Origin: Multifurca ochricompacta
Lineage: Eukaryota > Basidiomycota > Agaricomycetes > Russulales > Russulaceae
Direction: 5' to 3'
DNA: 64,000 bases
Assembly: GCA_022496185.1 (NCBI GenBank)
Contig: WTXG01000076.1
Span: forward strand, 93,947 to 157,946
Positions within the stretch are counted from its first letter, which is position 1. Every line of letters starts with the position of its first letter. A model generated the notes under the pieces. It saw only the letters and a list, made by a program, of their open reading frames with translations, did not search any database and was not told where the DNA came from. The position numbers and the translations under genes are program-made. Of the stretch, positions 24,424-36,904 are shown in pieces.

Positions 24424-26026
24424 CTACCATGGTCCAGTGAGCTCTTCTTTAGTCGTTATTGCGGCAATCAAGGCGTCAGCCACATCCTCCAGGAGCAAGT
24501 CCTTCACATCCGCATCTTGCTCGATAGCCCATTCATATGCTTCTAGTACGATCGCGTCGGTTATGGGTACAGACCGAGATGCCAGAGCCCGTATAATATT
24601 GGACACTCGAGCGATGGCATTCCTCGTCGCATCATCGATGTCCTATATGTTTGGTGTGACAGAGGGGGAAATGGATGGAAATTAGTCAACAAAACAAAAC
24701 TAAGGAACGCGCGAGTCGCAATAGAAACCCGCCACACGCACGTCATTTCGATTGGAGTACACGGCTTCTGCATCAAATCCTTCCTCCCCTTCCCTCTCAT
24801 CATCTCGGACGTGCTTACTTATCCAGATATACCCGTTAAGGCCCAGAATCAAGTCGACGCCAGAGGGTAACGAGCAAAAATGGGATTTCAACCTGCGAAT
24901 GAGAACAGGGGGTACAGAAACGAGTTGCCCGTTTCTGAGCTAAATAAAAATAAAAATAAAAATTCATCATCGTGACATTAGGTGCCGTTAGGGGGAAAAA
25001 TTGGACCCGCCGCGCGTTTGACCGCGTTTGAACTTTTTTTTTTTTGAAAAACAAAAACAAAAAAAAAAAAACGCACCTTGCCATACTTGAGTGACCGCGT
25101 GTGGAGAGACATGGCACCGTCAGCGAAGAATGCTTGAACTTCCGCTACGAGAAGATCCCCCTCTTCAAAAAAATTCCGCATCTGAAGTTCATCACTCTCC
25201 AATTTACGACGCTTTTTTTTTTTTGAGGGGGGAAGGGAGGGAGTTCAAAAATAAATAAATAAAAATGAAGTCGATCAGCTGGTGATGGAAAAAAAAGAAA
25301 AGGACTGGGTTTTTGAGTACGTCCCACCTACCTGGACACCCCCCGGCAGATTAACCGAGGAAAGCATGAGAACGGCGTCTTGCCGAGCATTAGCATCGAC
25401 CTTCCACCTTCGGGGTTGTACCTTTTCTTCCTTCCGTTATGACTTCTCTTCTTCTCGAAAGGAGGGGAGGGGGGGGGAAGGGGGCACGCTCTTCTCAGAG
25501 CGTGGGGATGTAAGATCTGTACGTACCTCCGTAATTCGACCGATTACCAGATCCCCGACTTCGGGATTATATCTATTGTGCAAAAAATAAAATAAAAAGC
25601 ACACAAAAGAGAGAATGGGAAAATAAAATAAAAATAAAAAAAAGCGGGTTTTTGAAAAAAGGCGCGAATGATTTTCAAAACATTTCGCTTCGAACGTACC
25701 TCGTACGCAGCGCCCGCACCGTAACAAGCTTGTTAACCCTCTCGATTACGCCGGTGACGGATGCGATAACTTCATCGCCGTCCACGTAAGTGCCATGTCC
25801 CCTTGAAAGGAACCCCTTAAGCCAAAAGCCAAGAAGAAGAAAAAAAAAATTGGAAGGGTGGTTGGGGAGTGATGGGAGGAGGATATGTTGGAAGGGGGGG
25901 GGGAGGGGGGCCACAGAGAATCCCTCACCTCATGAAGGCACGTGAGGAAGTGATACTTTCCCCGGGGGATGTTATCTTCATCGCACTTTCAGCGGTCATC
26001 TCAAAGGCATCATCTTCTTCTTCCAT
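24424..26026 (-). CDS. RRP4: Exosome complex RNA-binding subunit Rrp4
   Basis: Cap subunit of the RNA exosome, guiding RNA into the 3'-5' exonuclease core. Product reads [20 protein letters not shown] and [20 protein letters not shown] (N-terminal domain). The S1 domain follows ([49 protein letters not shown]). The linker is [39 protein letters not shown], and the KH part is [14 protein letters not shown]. Ends in EELTGPW at 24424. Six or more short introns. The 5' end is not settled: the ATG ending at 26026 ([14 protein letters not shown]) is the first usable in-frame Met, but the open frame continues upstream to a likely 3' splice site near 26083. A short first exon farther upstream is therefore possible. 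Confidence 0.9.
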
Positions 26027-26126
26027 ATAGACATCTTCTCCTGTCCTCACATCCGCATCAGGGCGGCGGCGATCGACTGAACTATAGTGTTGGACGGCGG
26101 TGAGAGAAACGATATAATCATTTGGA

Positions 26127-28086
26127 TGGGATATTTTGTTCTTGTTTTTTTTTTCTTTTTTTGGGGGGAGGGGAGAGAAGGGGAGGGCTATAATCTCCAA
26201 AAAAAAACAAATATTGAAATTTCAAAAAGAATGATTTTGGGCCCGCTTTCTTTTTAGGAGAATGAAAAGGAAAGGAATGAGTACACCGGGGTGCAGTCAA
26301 GTCGCCTAGCCTAGAGCGTGTATTCGTTGTCTAAAAGTGCTGAACTTTTTAGGAATTTGAGGGGAAATTTACGAAATGTGTTTAAGAAGTGTGTTTGTTT
26401 CTCGCGTCGTATGAGCTTAATTGGCAGCTAAGCAACACAACACGTACACACGCCAACTTTCAAAAGTTACAGGTAAAGTAGTAAACAGAAACTCCAAAAA
26501 ACCCACCCAGCATAAAAAAGTCATACAGAAACAAAGATCTGAAGGGGGAAAAAAAAGGAAGTATGCAATAACTTTTTTTTTCGGGGAAAGAAAAAAGAAA
26601 GAAAAAAGAAAAAGAAAATAACCCAACAAGCAAGAAGCCAGCAAGTGATGATACATGATGCCATGATGCCAACAGTGACAGTGAAGAAGACTTGATTTGG
26701 ATTGGCGGAACGGGTACACGGCGACTTTTTTCCTCCGTATGTGTAAAAGTTTTTGTAAGTGATACGTATGTCTTGCCCTCCTCCTCAAAAGAAAGACCGA
26801 CGGACGGAATAGAGTTGAACTCCTTGGGTCAGGAGAAGGGGTGAAAGGGGGTACTCGAGACTCGGCCTCGTTCTATTCCGTTCTGTTCTCTGTTTCACCA
26901 ACACCAGCCCAAAGGAACGGAGGTGGGGGAGGTGGGGGAGGGGAGGGGGGGGGTATTACGCAAACAACAACGTAACTAACTAACGAAACACAACAACAAC
27001 CACGTAGCAAAGTAGTTAGTTAGTTTTTGTAGTGTAGTGATTTCCCAGTTTTGTGTCTGTGTCTGTGTCTGATGTGTGCTAAAACAATCGACCGAGACCG
27101 ACCACACCGATCATCATCATCATCATCATCATCAAAAATCCACCACCCAGCGAAGAACACAAAAATAAACTCTATTTTTTTTTTGAAAACATTTGGAAAT
27201 TCTTACTTTTTTTTTTACTTCCGTTAGGTTCTACCCAACAACCCACAACCCACCGGTGACTCACACGTACCCCTTAAAAAGCCGCGACCCCCAACTGCCG
27301 CCGCTACTATACAAACTCTCATAGTTCCCATGCTTCCAAATACATACGTACCATGTCAAATAATCGTCATATATAATTACTGCTAAATTGGCCCGAGGGA
27401 AGGTGAAGAAGAGTGAGCCAGGGGGGGGGGGGCATTTGCCGTTCATCAACAAGCAAGCTGATGGGCCACTTCTAGCTAGCTAGCCAAGTTGTTCCCAAAA
27501 ATTAAATAAATAAATAAATAATTGTGGTGTGGGCCGGGCACTACTACTAACTACGTACACGAACGTTTCGTATTCGTTTCGTCTCATGATAGCCGGTTAT
27601 TAATTTACTTTGAAAAAAAAAAAGGAAGAAAAGGAAACATATGGCGAAGGTGTGCTTATTTATATATTGGCTTTTTGATCGGTCATCCGGGGCGAAGGTG
27701 AAAAAAAGGTCCTCTCCAAGGAAGTTCGATATGGGTGTGTTATTATGAGGAATGGAGGGATGATAGTGATGATGATGATGATGATGGTGGTGACGATGAT
27801 GATGATCGACAAATTTGAACATTACGGATTAAGTCTAGGATAACCTTCTAACCAAGCGCTACAGTATAGTCATTTTTCTTTTCTAAGACGGATGGCAGAG
27901 CTATATATGAATCATGGCGAAAAAAGAAATAAAAAAAAAGGAGTTTTGGGGAATGATGAACGGCTCGATAGGTGTGTCAGGTCGCTGAGAAAGGATAATG
28001 GAAGAGAGATGAAGATCTCGCTTGGAACTATGAAACCGGTTGGTAGGGCGCGCGCGTTTTTACGTATATGCTTCTTCTCTCTCTCT
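26127..28086. other. Gene-poor stretch between RRP4 and MYND gene
   Basis: About 2 kb with no convincing gene. It contains purine/pyrimidine-rich and homopolymer tracts, a CAT-triplet run at 27112-27134, a G13 run at 27420-27432 and GAT-triplet repeats at 27765-27806. The His-rich and Phe-rich open frames here follow these repeats. RRP4 5' sequences and the MYND gene 3' UTR must lie at the edges. Confidence 0.5.
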
Positions 28087-28830
28087 TTACTTGTAGGCAA
28101 GGAAATACGCTGAGAGAGCAGGCAAATCATTCGACCCGGCATCAGAATAACCTTGCCTCCTCGATCCATTATATTTGAGCACCATCACAAGTCCGCACCA
28201 GGGTTTAGGAGCCGCGCCGGAGGTGATGCGAAAGATGGCCTGATTTATCGGACCGTTCGAAGCCAAGGCACTTGAGGAATACCACAGTTGTAAGGGGAAC
28301 CTTAACGGTTCCCCATTCAGACCTTGGGTCAAGACAACATTGTTCGCTTCACCTCCAGGGAAGTGTTGATGGATAAGTGGCATCGGACAGGTACCCTGAG
28401 AGGGCGTACGAGGAGGCTCGCAGTTTACCGTGATGATCCGAGGACTGTCTAAAGAGCTCGCTAAGTGGGAACACGCAAGCGTGAGGAAGGGAAAGGGGTG
28501 TGTCAAAAATATACCTTCTTGGGGAGCAAAGAGTATTGCAGATACAGTGATCAATTGGGGTTGAACAGGCGGTGGCGTGGCGATCATGTTAGCCTGCTGG
28601 GGTGCGACGGCGACGCATTCCCGGCGATGACGAGGCCAATCCTGGTAAAACAGAGTGAGCGTGGCAATCAAGACAAAAAAAAAAAAAAGTAGATTTGCGA
28701 AGGCAGCGCGCACACTGTGAAGGTGTTCGGGGGTACAATACCATGCGGTTTGGCATCGACTACACCACATGGAGGTGGACTTGAAACAGACCGTGCATGG
28801 ATGGTTGATCAACGAGACAGCAGGGTTCAT
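28087..28830 (-). CDS. MYND-type zinc finger protein
   Basis: Small protein of unknown role. The MYND finger is at the N-terminus: CTVCFKSTSMWCSRCQTAWY then CTPEHLHS, an intron at about 28645-28715, and DWPRHRREC. Together these supply the C-x2-C...C-x2-C...C...H-x3-C zinc ligands. MYND fingers usually mediate protein contacts with proline-rich peptides. The remaining 160 residues are unrecognised (QHFPGGEANNVVLTQGLNGE, WYSSSALASNGPINQAIFRI). A Pro-rich stretch PPPVQPQ follows the finger. A second intron lies near 28440-28515. Stop TAA at 28087. Basidiomycete genomes carry many such MYND proteins, so no specific function is claimed. Confidence 0.8.
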   Translation of the reverse strand: MNPAVSLINHPCTVCFKSTSMWCSRCQTAWYCTPEHLHSVRAAFANLLFFFFVLIATLTLFYQDWPRHRRECVAVAPQQANMIATPPPVQPQLITVSAILFAPQEGIFLTHPFPFLTLACSHLASSLDSPRIITVNCEPPRTPSQGTCPMPLIHQHFPGGEANNVVLTQGLNGEPLRFPLQLWYSSSALASNGPINQAIFRITSGAAPKPWCGLVMVLKYNGSRRQGYSDAGSNDLPALSAYFLAYK

Positions 28831-29940
28831 GGTCGATAGATATATTTCGGTGCTGATGTTGATGAGTGGGCGACGACCAACTGAAGAAAGAAGGCTAACA
28901 AAGACAGAATGAGAAGTGATGATCGTGTGGTATAGTCGAAACTTGATGGAGCCTTTTTATTTTCCGAAGAAGAGCGGAGATATCATGGTCATAACCCAAA
29001 GGGAGATCTTCACGGGGAGGGGGGGGGGACAAGCAAAAATTTGTGGGTTGCGGGATGGGCGGTGATATTAGACCAGGCAACGTCAGTGTCAGTGTAATCC
29101 TTTTGCACAGCGGTTTTACGAAAATAGCATCTCTTTATGGGGACTTTGGGCCAACGGGAAATAAAATAAAATAAAATAAATAAAACAAAAAGATCGAGAT
29201 TAAGTGGCCAAGAGAGAGAGTCGATGCAGTTGAACAGGGTACAGCCTCGCGGGAGACACCATCCGGGAGTAGATTTGGTGAAATCATCAGGCACAGCACA
29301 AGAGCGCGCGAGAGGACAAGCAAAGAGCGTGTTACCCGGAAGTGTCTCATCATCTATCTGATCTGAAAAAAAATAAAAAAAATAAAAAAAAGGAAGTCAA
29401 ACGGAGAAATGGTCAGATACGAATGGAAGAGTTTGAAAAAACAAAAAACGCGAGTGTGTGTTCACAACAAAGGTGAGGGGTGAGGAGGGTTAGAAGCAAA
29501 AGCAAAGCAAATTACAATTACTTATTACTACGATTACGGAAAAAAAAGGCGGTAACGAAAACACGACTAAAAAGGACTCAAGTCGGTCAGTATATATGAT
29601 TTTTTTATTTTATATGGTCTAAAAAGTGCTGTAAACTACACACACTTCACGGCAATTCAATTACACAACCTCCCAACCCCATTACACAAAACCGCAACCG
29701 CCCAAAAGTGAACGATAACGACGGACGGACAGATAGAACGACCTGACTTTTAGTGGCTTGGGTTTGGGGGGAAATCGGACGCCGCCGATTCGGCCAGTCC
29801 GGCCCACTTGGTTTTTCCCACCCCCTTCGTCCGTCCCTCGGTTGGGTTGGTTGGGGGAAAAAAAACGCACGCGTCTTTCGACACGACAACAACTGACCTT
29901 CGTCTCGTCTCGTCTCGTCTCGTCAACTTTCACTTTAATA
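28831..29940. other. Intergenic between MYND gene and Y14 gene
   Basis: 1.1 kb between divergent starts. Minus-strand open segments at 29010-29353 and 28895-29080 (e.g. KRCYFRKTAVQKDYTDTDVA) could be spliced into a small protein, but no domain was recognised and no clear frame holds. Includes five CGTCT units at 29902-29925 just upstream of the Y14 ATG, probably in its 5' UTR. Confidence 0.4.
29902..29925 (+). repeat. CGTCT pentamer repeat in Y14 5' leader
   Basis: Tandem CGTCT units end 16 bases before the Y14 start codon. Confidence 0.8.
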
Positions 29941-30802
29941 ATGTCCGACGATGAAATGAACATTGACGAGGGTGTGGCATGCACCAATTCCTTTTCTTTT
30001 CTCTCTCTTTCTAAATATATCGTTATTAGTCGCTAACGGAGGAGGAGGTACCATTCGCAAAAGGGCCGTGGTTTTCAAAGCACTGCAGGTCTGTTTCTCT
30101 CTCTCTCTGTTTCTCTTTGTTTCTCTCTCCTTGGGTTCCTTTTTCATTATACCTTTTTTACGTCCTTAATTCTGATGCCAAGTTGCTCTTCAGTTGGCAA
30201 CGAAGGCGGCATTGCCTCAGAGCAGACTTACGACCGAGTTGAATCCGCACAGGTGCGAGACTTGGATACCCGGGCGGCACGATGTGAGCAATTCTCTCGC
30301 GAGTCATTTCAATCGCGTGCCTGATTCTGACAACTCGTCTCGTTTCGTTTTTTTTTTTTTTTTCGCATGTCAGCGGTCGAAGGATGGATAGTTCTGGTTA
30401 CCAATGTCCATGAAGAGGCAACGGAAGAGGATGTGACAGAAAAGTTCGCCGAATATGGGGAGATCAAGAACTTACATCTCAATCTCGATCGGAGAACGGG
30501 CTACGTGAAGGTCGGTTTTTTGTTTTGTTTTTCGACCCGATTTTTATTATTATTACGGACGATGAATTTAGTACTAACTATTTATTTTCTCTCGGATCCT
30601 CGGATCACAGGGGTATGCCCTTGTAGAATACGAGACGATGGCAGATGCTCAGGCTGCGATTGACGGGGCATCAGGTACCACACTCTTGGAGCAGACATTA
30701 TCATGTGACTTTGCATTTGTGAGGCCACCTCCATCAGGACCAAAGAAGGGCAGAGGTCGGGAAGGACGTGGTCGTAGCGCCAGTCCTCGACGGAGGGACT
30801 GA
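29941..30802 (+). CDS. Exon junction complex core protein Y14 (RBM8A family)
   Basis: RNA-recognition-motif protein that pairs with Mago in the exon junction complex. Start [11 protein letters not shown] at 29941, joined by an intron to [12 protein letters not shown]. The next exon has [20 protein letters not shown] and DLDTRAAR, then after an intron [40 protein letters not shown] and, after another, [20 protein letters not shown]. The tail is the usual RG/RS-rich end ([19 protein letters not shown]). The RRM is nearly textbook. After TIRKR the family has GRGFQS; the window reads AVVFKA unless one G is added to the run at 30063-30065, so a single-base deletion is likely there. An intron-rich fungus is expected to keep the exon junction complex. 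Confidence 0.93.
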
Positions 30803-31249
30803 TTTGACTTTTATTTGGTGTTTGAGTGTTTGTGTGCAGTGCGAAAGTTGTTGCTACCTACCTCTTTTGATGTTTCGTTTTCCGTCTTTTGGAGAATAAT
30901 TATAATAATTGTCTCCCCGCACCCGTAAATTTCAGAGTCTCCGAATCTATCTCACAAGCAGTTAAAGTCAAAAACCTTCAAGAAAATAATAATATATGAA
31001 GAATGATTGTCGTCGGAGGGTCGGGTCGGGTCGGTTAGTGCGTTGTTGTTGATGATCATGTCATGTGAGTTTTAAAAGCGGGGTTTTAATTTTCGTGTTG
31101 TGTTGTGCTGTTGTTGTTGTTGGTGTTCTTGTTGAGAGTTAAACGACGCGGCGGCGTGCAGCACGTCTTTTTGTTGGAGCGGTCGTACTTGCTTCCGTCT
31201 AGTCCTATCTTTTGTCATATTTCTCATCCTATAACTTTTCCTATTTCTT
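30803..31249. other. Intergenic between Y14 and HP1-like genes
   Basis: 447 bp; Y14 3' UTR and HP1-like gene promoter. GTT/TGT-rich tract around 31095-31130. No other feature seen. Confidence 0.45.
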
Positions 31250-32458
31250 ATGGCTCCCGCAGTCCATGACAGTGACTCTGACGATGCGAATGCTGAATTA
31301 TCCCCAAAAAGATCCCATCCAGAGTCTCCTGAACAACTTGGTCAGAGCGACCAACCAGGTCCCGCGGATAGTGGAGAGGACAGTGAGGTTTATGAGATTG
31401 AAGCTATCCTAGACGCGAAAAGGGGTGCTACGGGCTCTGTGAGTTTCCTTTGTCTACATTAAATCCCCCACGAAAGAAAGCGCGTCTTACTCCCCCCCCC
31501 CCCTCTTACCCCTTAAGACCAGAATCGGATACCTTGTCAAATGGAAAGGATATCCAGACGAGGAGAACAGCTGGGTCGATGAGCGTGATGCTGTGTGAGT
31601 AACGTTTCTTTGGGTCTGCATGCCGCCCCCTCCCCCCTTTTCGTTTTTTTTTTAACACACGATTTATTTTTTCTTCCCTGTTTCGTTCTCTAGCGGTGCG
31701 AAAGAGCTCATTTCAGAATACTGGGTCCGTCAAGGAAAGAAGAAGGGTGTCGAAAGAGCCGGGCGTAAATCTGACGTGAGAACCACCACCACCAAGGCTG
31801 CCGCCTCACGTCGTCCTGTCGCCGTCTCTGTCGAATCGACGACGCCCGAACCTATCTCGACGTCGACCACGAAGAAGCGTGGGAGGGGTCGAGCGAAAGC
31901 CAAGGCAGACAGCGTGGAAGCAGGTGCGGAGGAAGAAGAAGAAGAAGAGGGAGATCTCAGATCGAGGAAGAGAGGTAGGAAGAGCAACGGGATCGGCCGC
32001 AAGGCTTCCCCCCCTCACCAGCCTCCTCATCAGACAAGGGGAGCGCGGGCATCGATTTTCTCGAACCCAGCGCGATAAAGAAATGGGGCGGTCTTCCCAG
32101 TTGGGAACGACATATAGAGACGGTAGATACCGTCGAGAAGGCAGAAGATGGTGATCTTTTTATCTATTTTAAATTGTGCGTGTCGTGGTGTTCATCCCTA
32201 CCACACTCTCTATCTATCTTGCCGCGCGCGCCATGTGGTTCTGACAGCTCTTTCGGCAACATTTCCTCTTTACAGGAAGGGTGAGAAGGTACCTTGTAAA
32301 GAAAATTCGAAGATCTGTGCAGAAAAATTTCCGCAAGAGGTATTGATTTTTCTTGGCCACCAATTTTAACTCCATCTGAACATCCTCTTTAGCTCATCAA
32401 GTTTTATGAGGCTCATCTGAAATGGAGGCAAGCAGAGGGGGAGCAGGAGTCTGAATGA
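31250..32458 (+). CDS. HP1-type chromodomain/chromoshadow protein
   Basis: Heterochromatin protein that binds H3K9 methylation and dimerises through its chromoshadow domain. Start MAPAVHDSDSDDANAELSPK. The chromodomain is split by introns: EVYEIEAILDAKRG, then RIGYLVKWKGYPDEENSWVD and AKELISEYWVRQGKKK; the aromatic cage residues Y, W and W/Y are visible. A basic, Lys/Arg-rich hinge follows (STTKKRGRGRAKAKADS). The chromoshadow domain is KKWGGLPSWERHIETVDTVE, DGDLFIYFKL, an intron, then KICAEKFPQE and LIKFYEAHLKWRQAEGEQ. Before the chromoshadow domain the frame breaks: one extra C in the run 32008-32014 restores a continuous SPPSPASSSDKGSAGIDFLE reading. Probable orthologue of S. pombe Swi6. 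Confidence 0.9.
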
Positions 32459-33845
32459 TTTGAGGGGGGAGTTTTCTCAAACCGGTGTTGAAGCAGCGTC
32501 TCCACTCTCGCACTTTTCTTTCGTTGTCCTTCCTTTGCTGGTTTTCCCTGTAATGCTTTACTGCTCATGGCATCCTCTCTCTCATTTGCTCCCTCCCCCC
32601 TTCACTTCCTTTTATCTATCTTCTGTATAACGCCCTTTTTTTCCTTTTTTTTTTTTTTGACACTGACAGATTGAAATGGGGAAAAAAAAAAAGGGAAAAA
32701 AACGCAAACAGAATGGCAATGCAAATGGCAATCACTTCAATCATTTTGTGTTGCTTTAACTTGTTTGCTTGCTTGCTTTGCTTTGCAATGAGGGAGCGCC
32801 TCCCCCTTGCTTATGTTATCTATCACTCCCTTCGGCCTAATAAACACATTTGAAGGAAGGAGGAGTTGGGTTGGGATGGGACAGGACGGTTCCTTTGCCA
32901 ACGCGCCCCCCCTCCCCCCCACCGCCACTTTTGGGTAATTGAGTTGAGGAGGGGAAACAGGTTTCATGTTGTGGTTGTTCTGGGCGAATGAATATATCAG
33001 AGATCCAGAAGCGCCCCCCCCCCCCGTTCCCCCTCCCCCTCTCTTCATTCATATACTCATACTCATACCCAAGCATATATATATATATATATTCGATAAA
33101 CGAAGGTTTGGTGATTAATGAGTTTTTTTTTTTTTTTTCAACGACACGATCTCTTTCTCTCTCTCGTCTCTCTTACGAGTGGGGGATTTCCCTTTTAATT
33201 TTATAATTATTATTGAACGACTTGATAACTTAAAAAATCAACCACAAAACCACAACACAACTAACCACCAGCGGTTAAATCGGTGACTTTAATCGGCCCG
33301 GTATTTCACGTAATCCTCTACCTCCCCCTCCCCCTCACCCTCACCCCCACAACTCACTCACAGGAGGGTAGAAGAGTGGATGAAGAAACGAAAATCGAAT
33401 CTCATAACTACGTCTACTTAACATAACTGACACTGAGTCAGAGTCAGGACAATTGTTTGTTTTTTTTTTCCCTACAGGGGATCCTTCTTCAGAATGAAAA
33501 AGTCTTTGAGAGAAGAGCAACGGGGGGAAGGTGGAAAAGTTGATGTCGATTATTTTTCTCTTTCGCTCGCCCGCCTGATGAATGAATATGGACTATAACA
33601 AAAAAAAAATTCTATCTCTACTATTGCATATATGATTAATTATATTTGAAAACGGGAAGTTTATGACACCAACGCAAAAAAAAACGCAACTAAAAAAAGG
33701 AAAAGAGAACATATGGGCGCTTCCCTGTGAACTCGAAAGCGGGTAAAAAAAAAAAAGAAATAAAGGATGCGTAACGGAATCGAGCAAAAAAAAAAAAGAA
33801 TGAGCGGTCAATATGTAAAGCAGTTGATATCTCCAAATGCTATCC
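32459..33845. other. Convergent intergenic region
   Basis: 1.39 kb between two 3' ends, rich in T and C runs and simple repeats (TATATA at 33076-33092, CCCCCTCCCC tracts near 32906 and 33325). No gene or RNA recognised. Confidence 0.45.
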
Positions 33846-36576
33846 TTATAACTCTACATGCAAAGGACTCGCAGACGGTGGCGTGGCAGTCTTCGCGTCA
33901 TCCTGATCGGAGCCAACCACGGTAGTTTCATGAGTGATGACGCCGTTCACAGCTTCCTGAACATGTCCCTGGTTCTGGACGGCCTCTGCGCGCGCCAATG
34001 CCTCTTCAACTTCCGCCCTGCCCCGTCCAATAGCAGGAAATTCTTCCTTGAAAACGGGAGCATCGGGGTCGAGCTGATCCCCCCCTGGGACCGGGAGGAT
34101 GGAAGCCTCGGCAGATTGGGCTGAATCACCACCGTCTTGCCCTGCCTTCCCTTCATCCATCACGTTTCCGGTAACGGTATCAAAGGCTTTCAAACCGTTG
34201 CGTTTAATGCGCCGGAATCGTGTCTCGAAACCGGAAATGATGTCCTGTACTTCGAGTTGGAGATCGTGCATAGCATCCGGAACGGGATCAATGGGCGGTG
34301 ACGGGTGAGAGCCGTTCTGAATCGAATTAGCTAGATCGGTGAAATTATTCGATTCTGAAACGAGGTACGCAAGTGAGTGGCACGAGCGCGTACGAAAAGG
34401 CACATGAAAAACTCACTCCCAAGCAGAGCATGATACCGTTGCCAGTCATGATAGGTTACATCGCCAAGCCAGATGTAGTCATATCCAATATCAGCTTGAG
34501 CGCTGTCGGCAATCCCTCTCACTTCTTCGGTAACTAACTGGACCTTTTGATAACTCAATCAGAATGAAACGAGTCAGAAAAGTAATGGGCTGAAACTCAC
34601 TTCTGCTACTTCCTTCTCTAAATGCGCGGTGTACCATCCGTTGACCACGTCTTCAGTATTACGCAAATGCTCCACAAACTTTGTGTCAATCTTTGCGAGA
34701 ACCTTTGTCCACAAATTGACCTTCTCATCCACCGCCTGTGGTTCTTTCTTTAATTTGGCAAGGGATGCCTCAGCACCCTTCAAAAACGTTTCGGTATTGT
34801 CCACGAGTCGATCAATAGCGGATTGTACGTCAGCGTTTGCCTTGATGTCCTGTACTGCCGCTTTTCGCAATGCAACGAGAGACTGACGGAGCGCCTTCTT
34901 TTTCTCCTTGATGGCTTTCTCCAGCTTCTCTTCCCACTTCGCATGACGATCCATGATGTCGCGGCGCTTCTCAGCTGTCTCTGCAAGCTTCTTGATACGA
35001 AGTTCCTCCAACTGTTCCTCATTGAGTGATGGTGGAGAGCTTCGACAGGGGCGTTCTCGTCCTCTGGAACCGGTTGCTCATCAAGTCCTATGTCAGCATA
35101 GAAGGCCTCCAAATCGATGTCGGAGGGGGAGGAAGGGGAGGACGATTGTAAAGTTGTTGGCGTGGATGAGCCAGATGCTTTGAGGGATGGTGTGCTCTCT
35201 TCGAACGAAGCTGAAGACGTAACAACCGGAATCCATACAATGGACGAGCTAGTGGCTGTGGAAAGGACCTTAGCTGCAGCTCCTTCAGCAATGCCGGCAT
35301 TGTGCGAAGACTCAGAGGCGACGGAGACAGGTGGGACCTCAAAAGGAGAAGCCAGAATCGATGAAGCAGCGGGAGGTCCCGTGAAAGAGGTGGTGGATTC
35401 TCGCTTTTCTGAATGACTCTGCGCCACAGGGGAGTTGGCAAAGGTCTCGACTGGGACCAGAGAAGTGGACTGTGCTGAAGGTGATTGGACTATTTCGGCG
35501 TCGCCGCGACTAAGCTCTTTGACTCGTTCCCAGATTTTTGCTACATGGGGGTCAACGAATTGACGACGCTGAGCGCGCAAGAAAATCAAAAGTTGCTTGA
35601 TAGTCCGCTTGATCCATTTCCAGACAGGACGTAGGTATGGTCTGGCAGATTGGTAACCAGAGTAGGTCCTGTCAGCGGCGATAAGAACGTATGGCTGAGC
35701 AGCACGCTGGAAGTTGTTCACGCTGTCCACGGTAAGGCGGACGTGCGGACCCAGAAAAAGCTCATATTTTTCCTCAACGGCGGAAAGATACGGTTGAATA
35801 ACAGTATTGGCACGTTCCAGCTGGGGAGTGACATGCTTGTGATACTGTGGGAGGATGTATTTGCGGTACTGTGGGACAATGACCTTGTTCCACTGCGGGA
35901 CAATGCGGTGATTCCACTCGTGCTGCGAGCGTAATACGACAGGCCTTGCAACTTGTATGGCCTGATTGGCATAGGGCTTCACGCGGTCGACGTACGGTGA
36001 GACGGAGGGGTGGGAGAGCGCAGTGTTTACGGCTGGAAGAATGTATGGTTCCAAGATTAGTCGACGATATTCCGATAGGCCACGACAGACGGGAGACTTG
36101 AGTTCTGCGTCATGAGGGCATACAGACAGGGAATAAATAGTGAAAAATAACAGGAGATAGCGCAGCAAAACATCGGCAAGATTTGCGTGCTTGTCTTTCC
36201 GCTTCTGTCAAACCGGTAGTGTGAGACATGCAAATAGATAATCTGTACGACACACCTTTCCCGAATTTTTTGTTTTTCGTCCGCCTTTGCTCTTCTTCGA
36301 TCGGGCCCCTTCCTATAGATGCGGAAACAGTAAGCGATCCATGGACGCTATTATGGAGACCTGGCTCACCACAGCACGGGAGGTGTCCTCGCGAGACTCG
36401 TCGTGTGAACTTTCTCTAGCCTTTCCATTGGCCAGAGGACTCGACTGTGCAATAGAATGGGATGAGTTATTCGAGGCTTTTGCCTTTGACAAAGCCGTCA
36501 CTTGTGTCGTCAAAGAAACGGATTCGTCGGAATCAGTCTGAGGAGGGGGTGCAGGAGTCCTGCGGATTGCAACCAT
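33846..36576 (-). CDS. Membrane-anchored coiled-coil protein of unknown function
   Basis: Not recognised. Start at the ATG ending 36576 (MVAIRRTPAPPPQTDSDESV). A 49-nt intron joins VVSQ to EGARSKKSKGGRKTKNSGK, and another joins to KRKDKHANLADVLLRYLLLF, FTIYSLSVCPHDAEL. A basic stretch followed by about 18 hydrophobic residues suggests a single signal-anchor helix with the rest lumenal or extracellular. After it is a repetitive alpha-helical part in which PY/PQ motifs recur (HRIVPQWNKVIVPQYRKYIL, PQYHKHVTPQLERANTVIQP). Next come a Ser/Pro-rich spacer and a strong coiled coil (ELRIKKLAETAEKRRDIMDR, KEKKKALRQSLVALRKAA). The second half (IGYDYIWLGDVTYHDWQRYH, IISGFETRFRRIKRNGLKAF) looks conserved but unnamed. 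Resembles proteins seen widely in basidiomycetes without a defined role. Confidence 0.75.
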
Positions 36577-36904
36577 TTCTGAAAAGAAAAAGAATGAAAC
36601 CAGAAGCCAGTGGTTTAAAATAATGCAAAGGTGATCAGAAGTGGGCACATGAGAGTGAAAGATAGATGGATGCGCACAAGACAAAGGCCCCCTCCCATGG
36701 GCTGAACTGACGTGGGACGTGAGATATGATTACATAATCAACGTTCACCGCACTGCATATATCTCAAATCAATCACAATACATTACAACACATCAAACAT
36801 CACTCACACCCATCAATCTTTTTTATATCTCGTGTCTCCCTCCTTTCCTCTCCCTTCTTCTCCCCTGGGCCTGGGGAGGTAGGCCTGAGACTGTCAAGTT
36901 TGAT

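Noticed and set aside
27547..27822. Minus-strand frame with a long His run
   Set aside because: It simply reads a GAT/GGT triplet repeat; the rest has no protein-like character.
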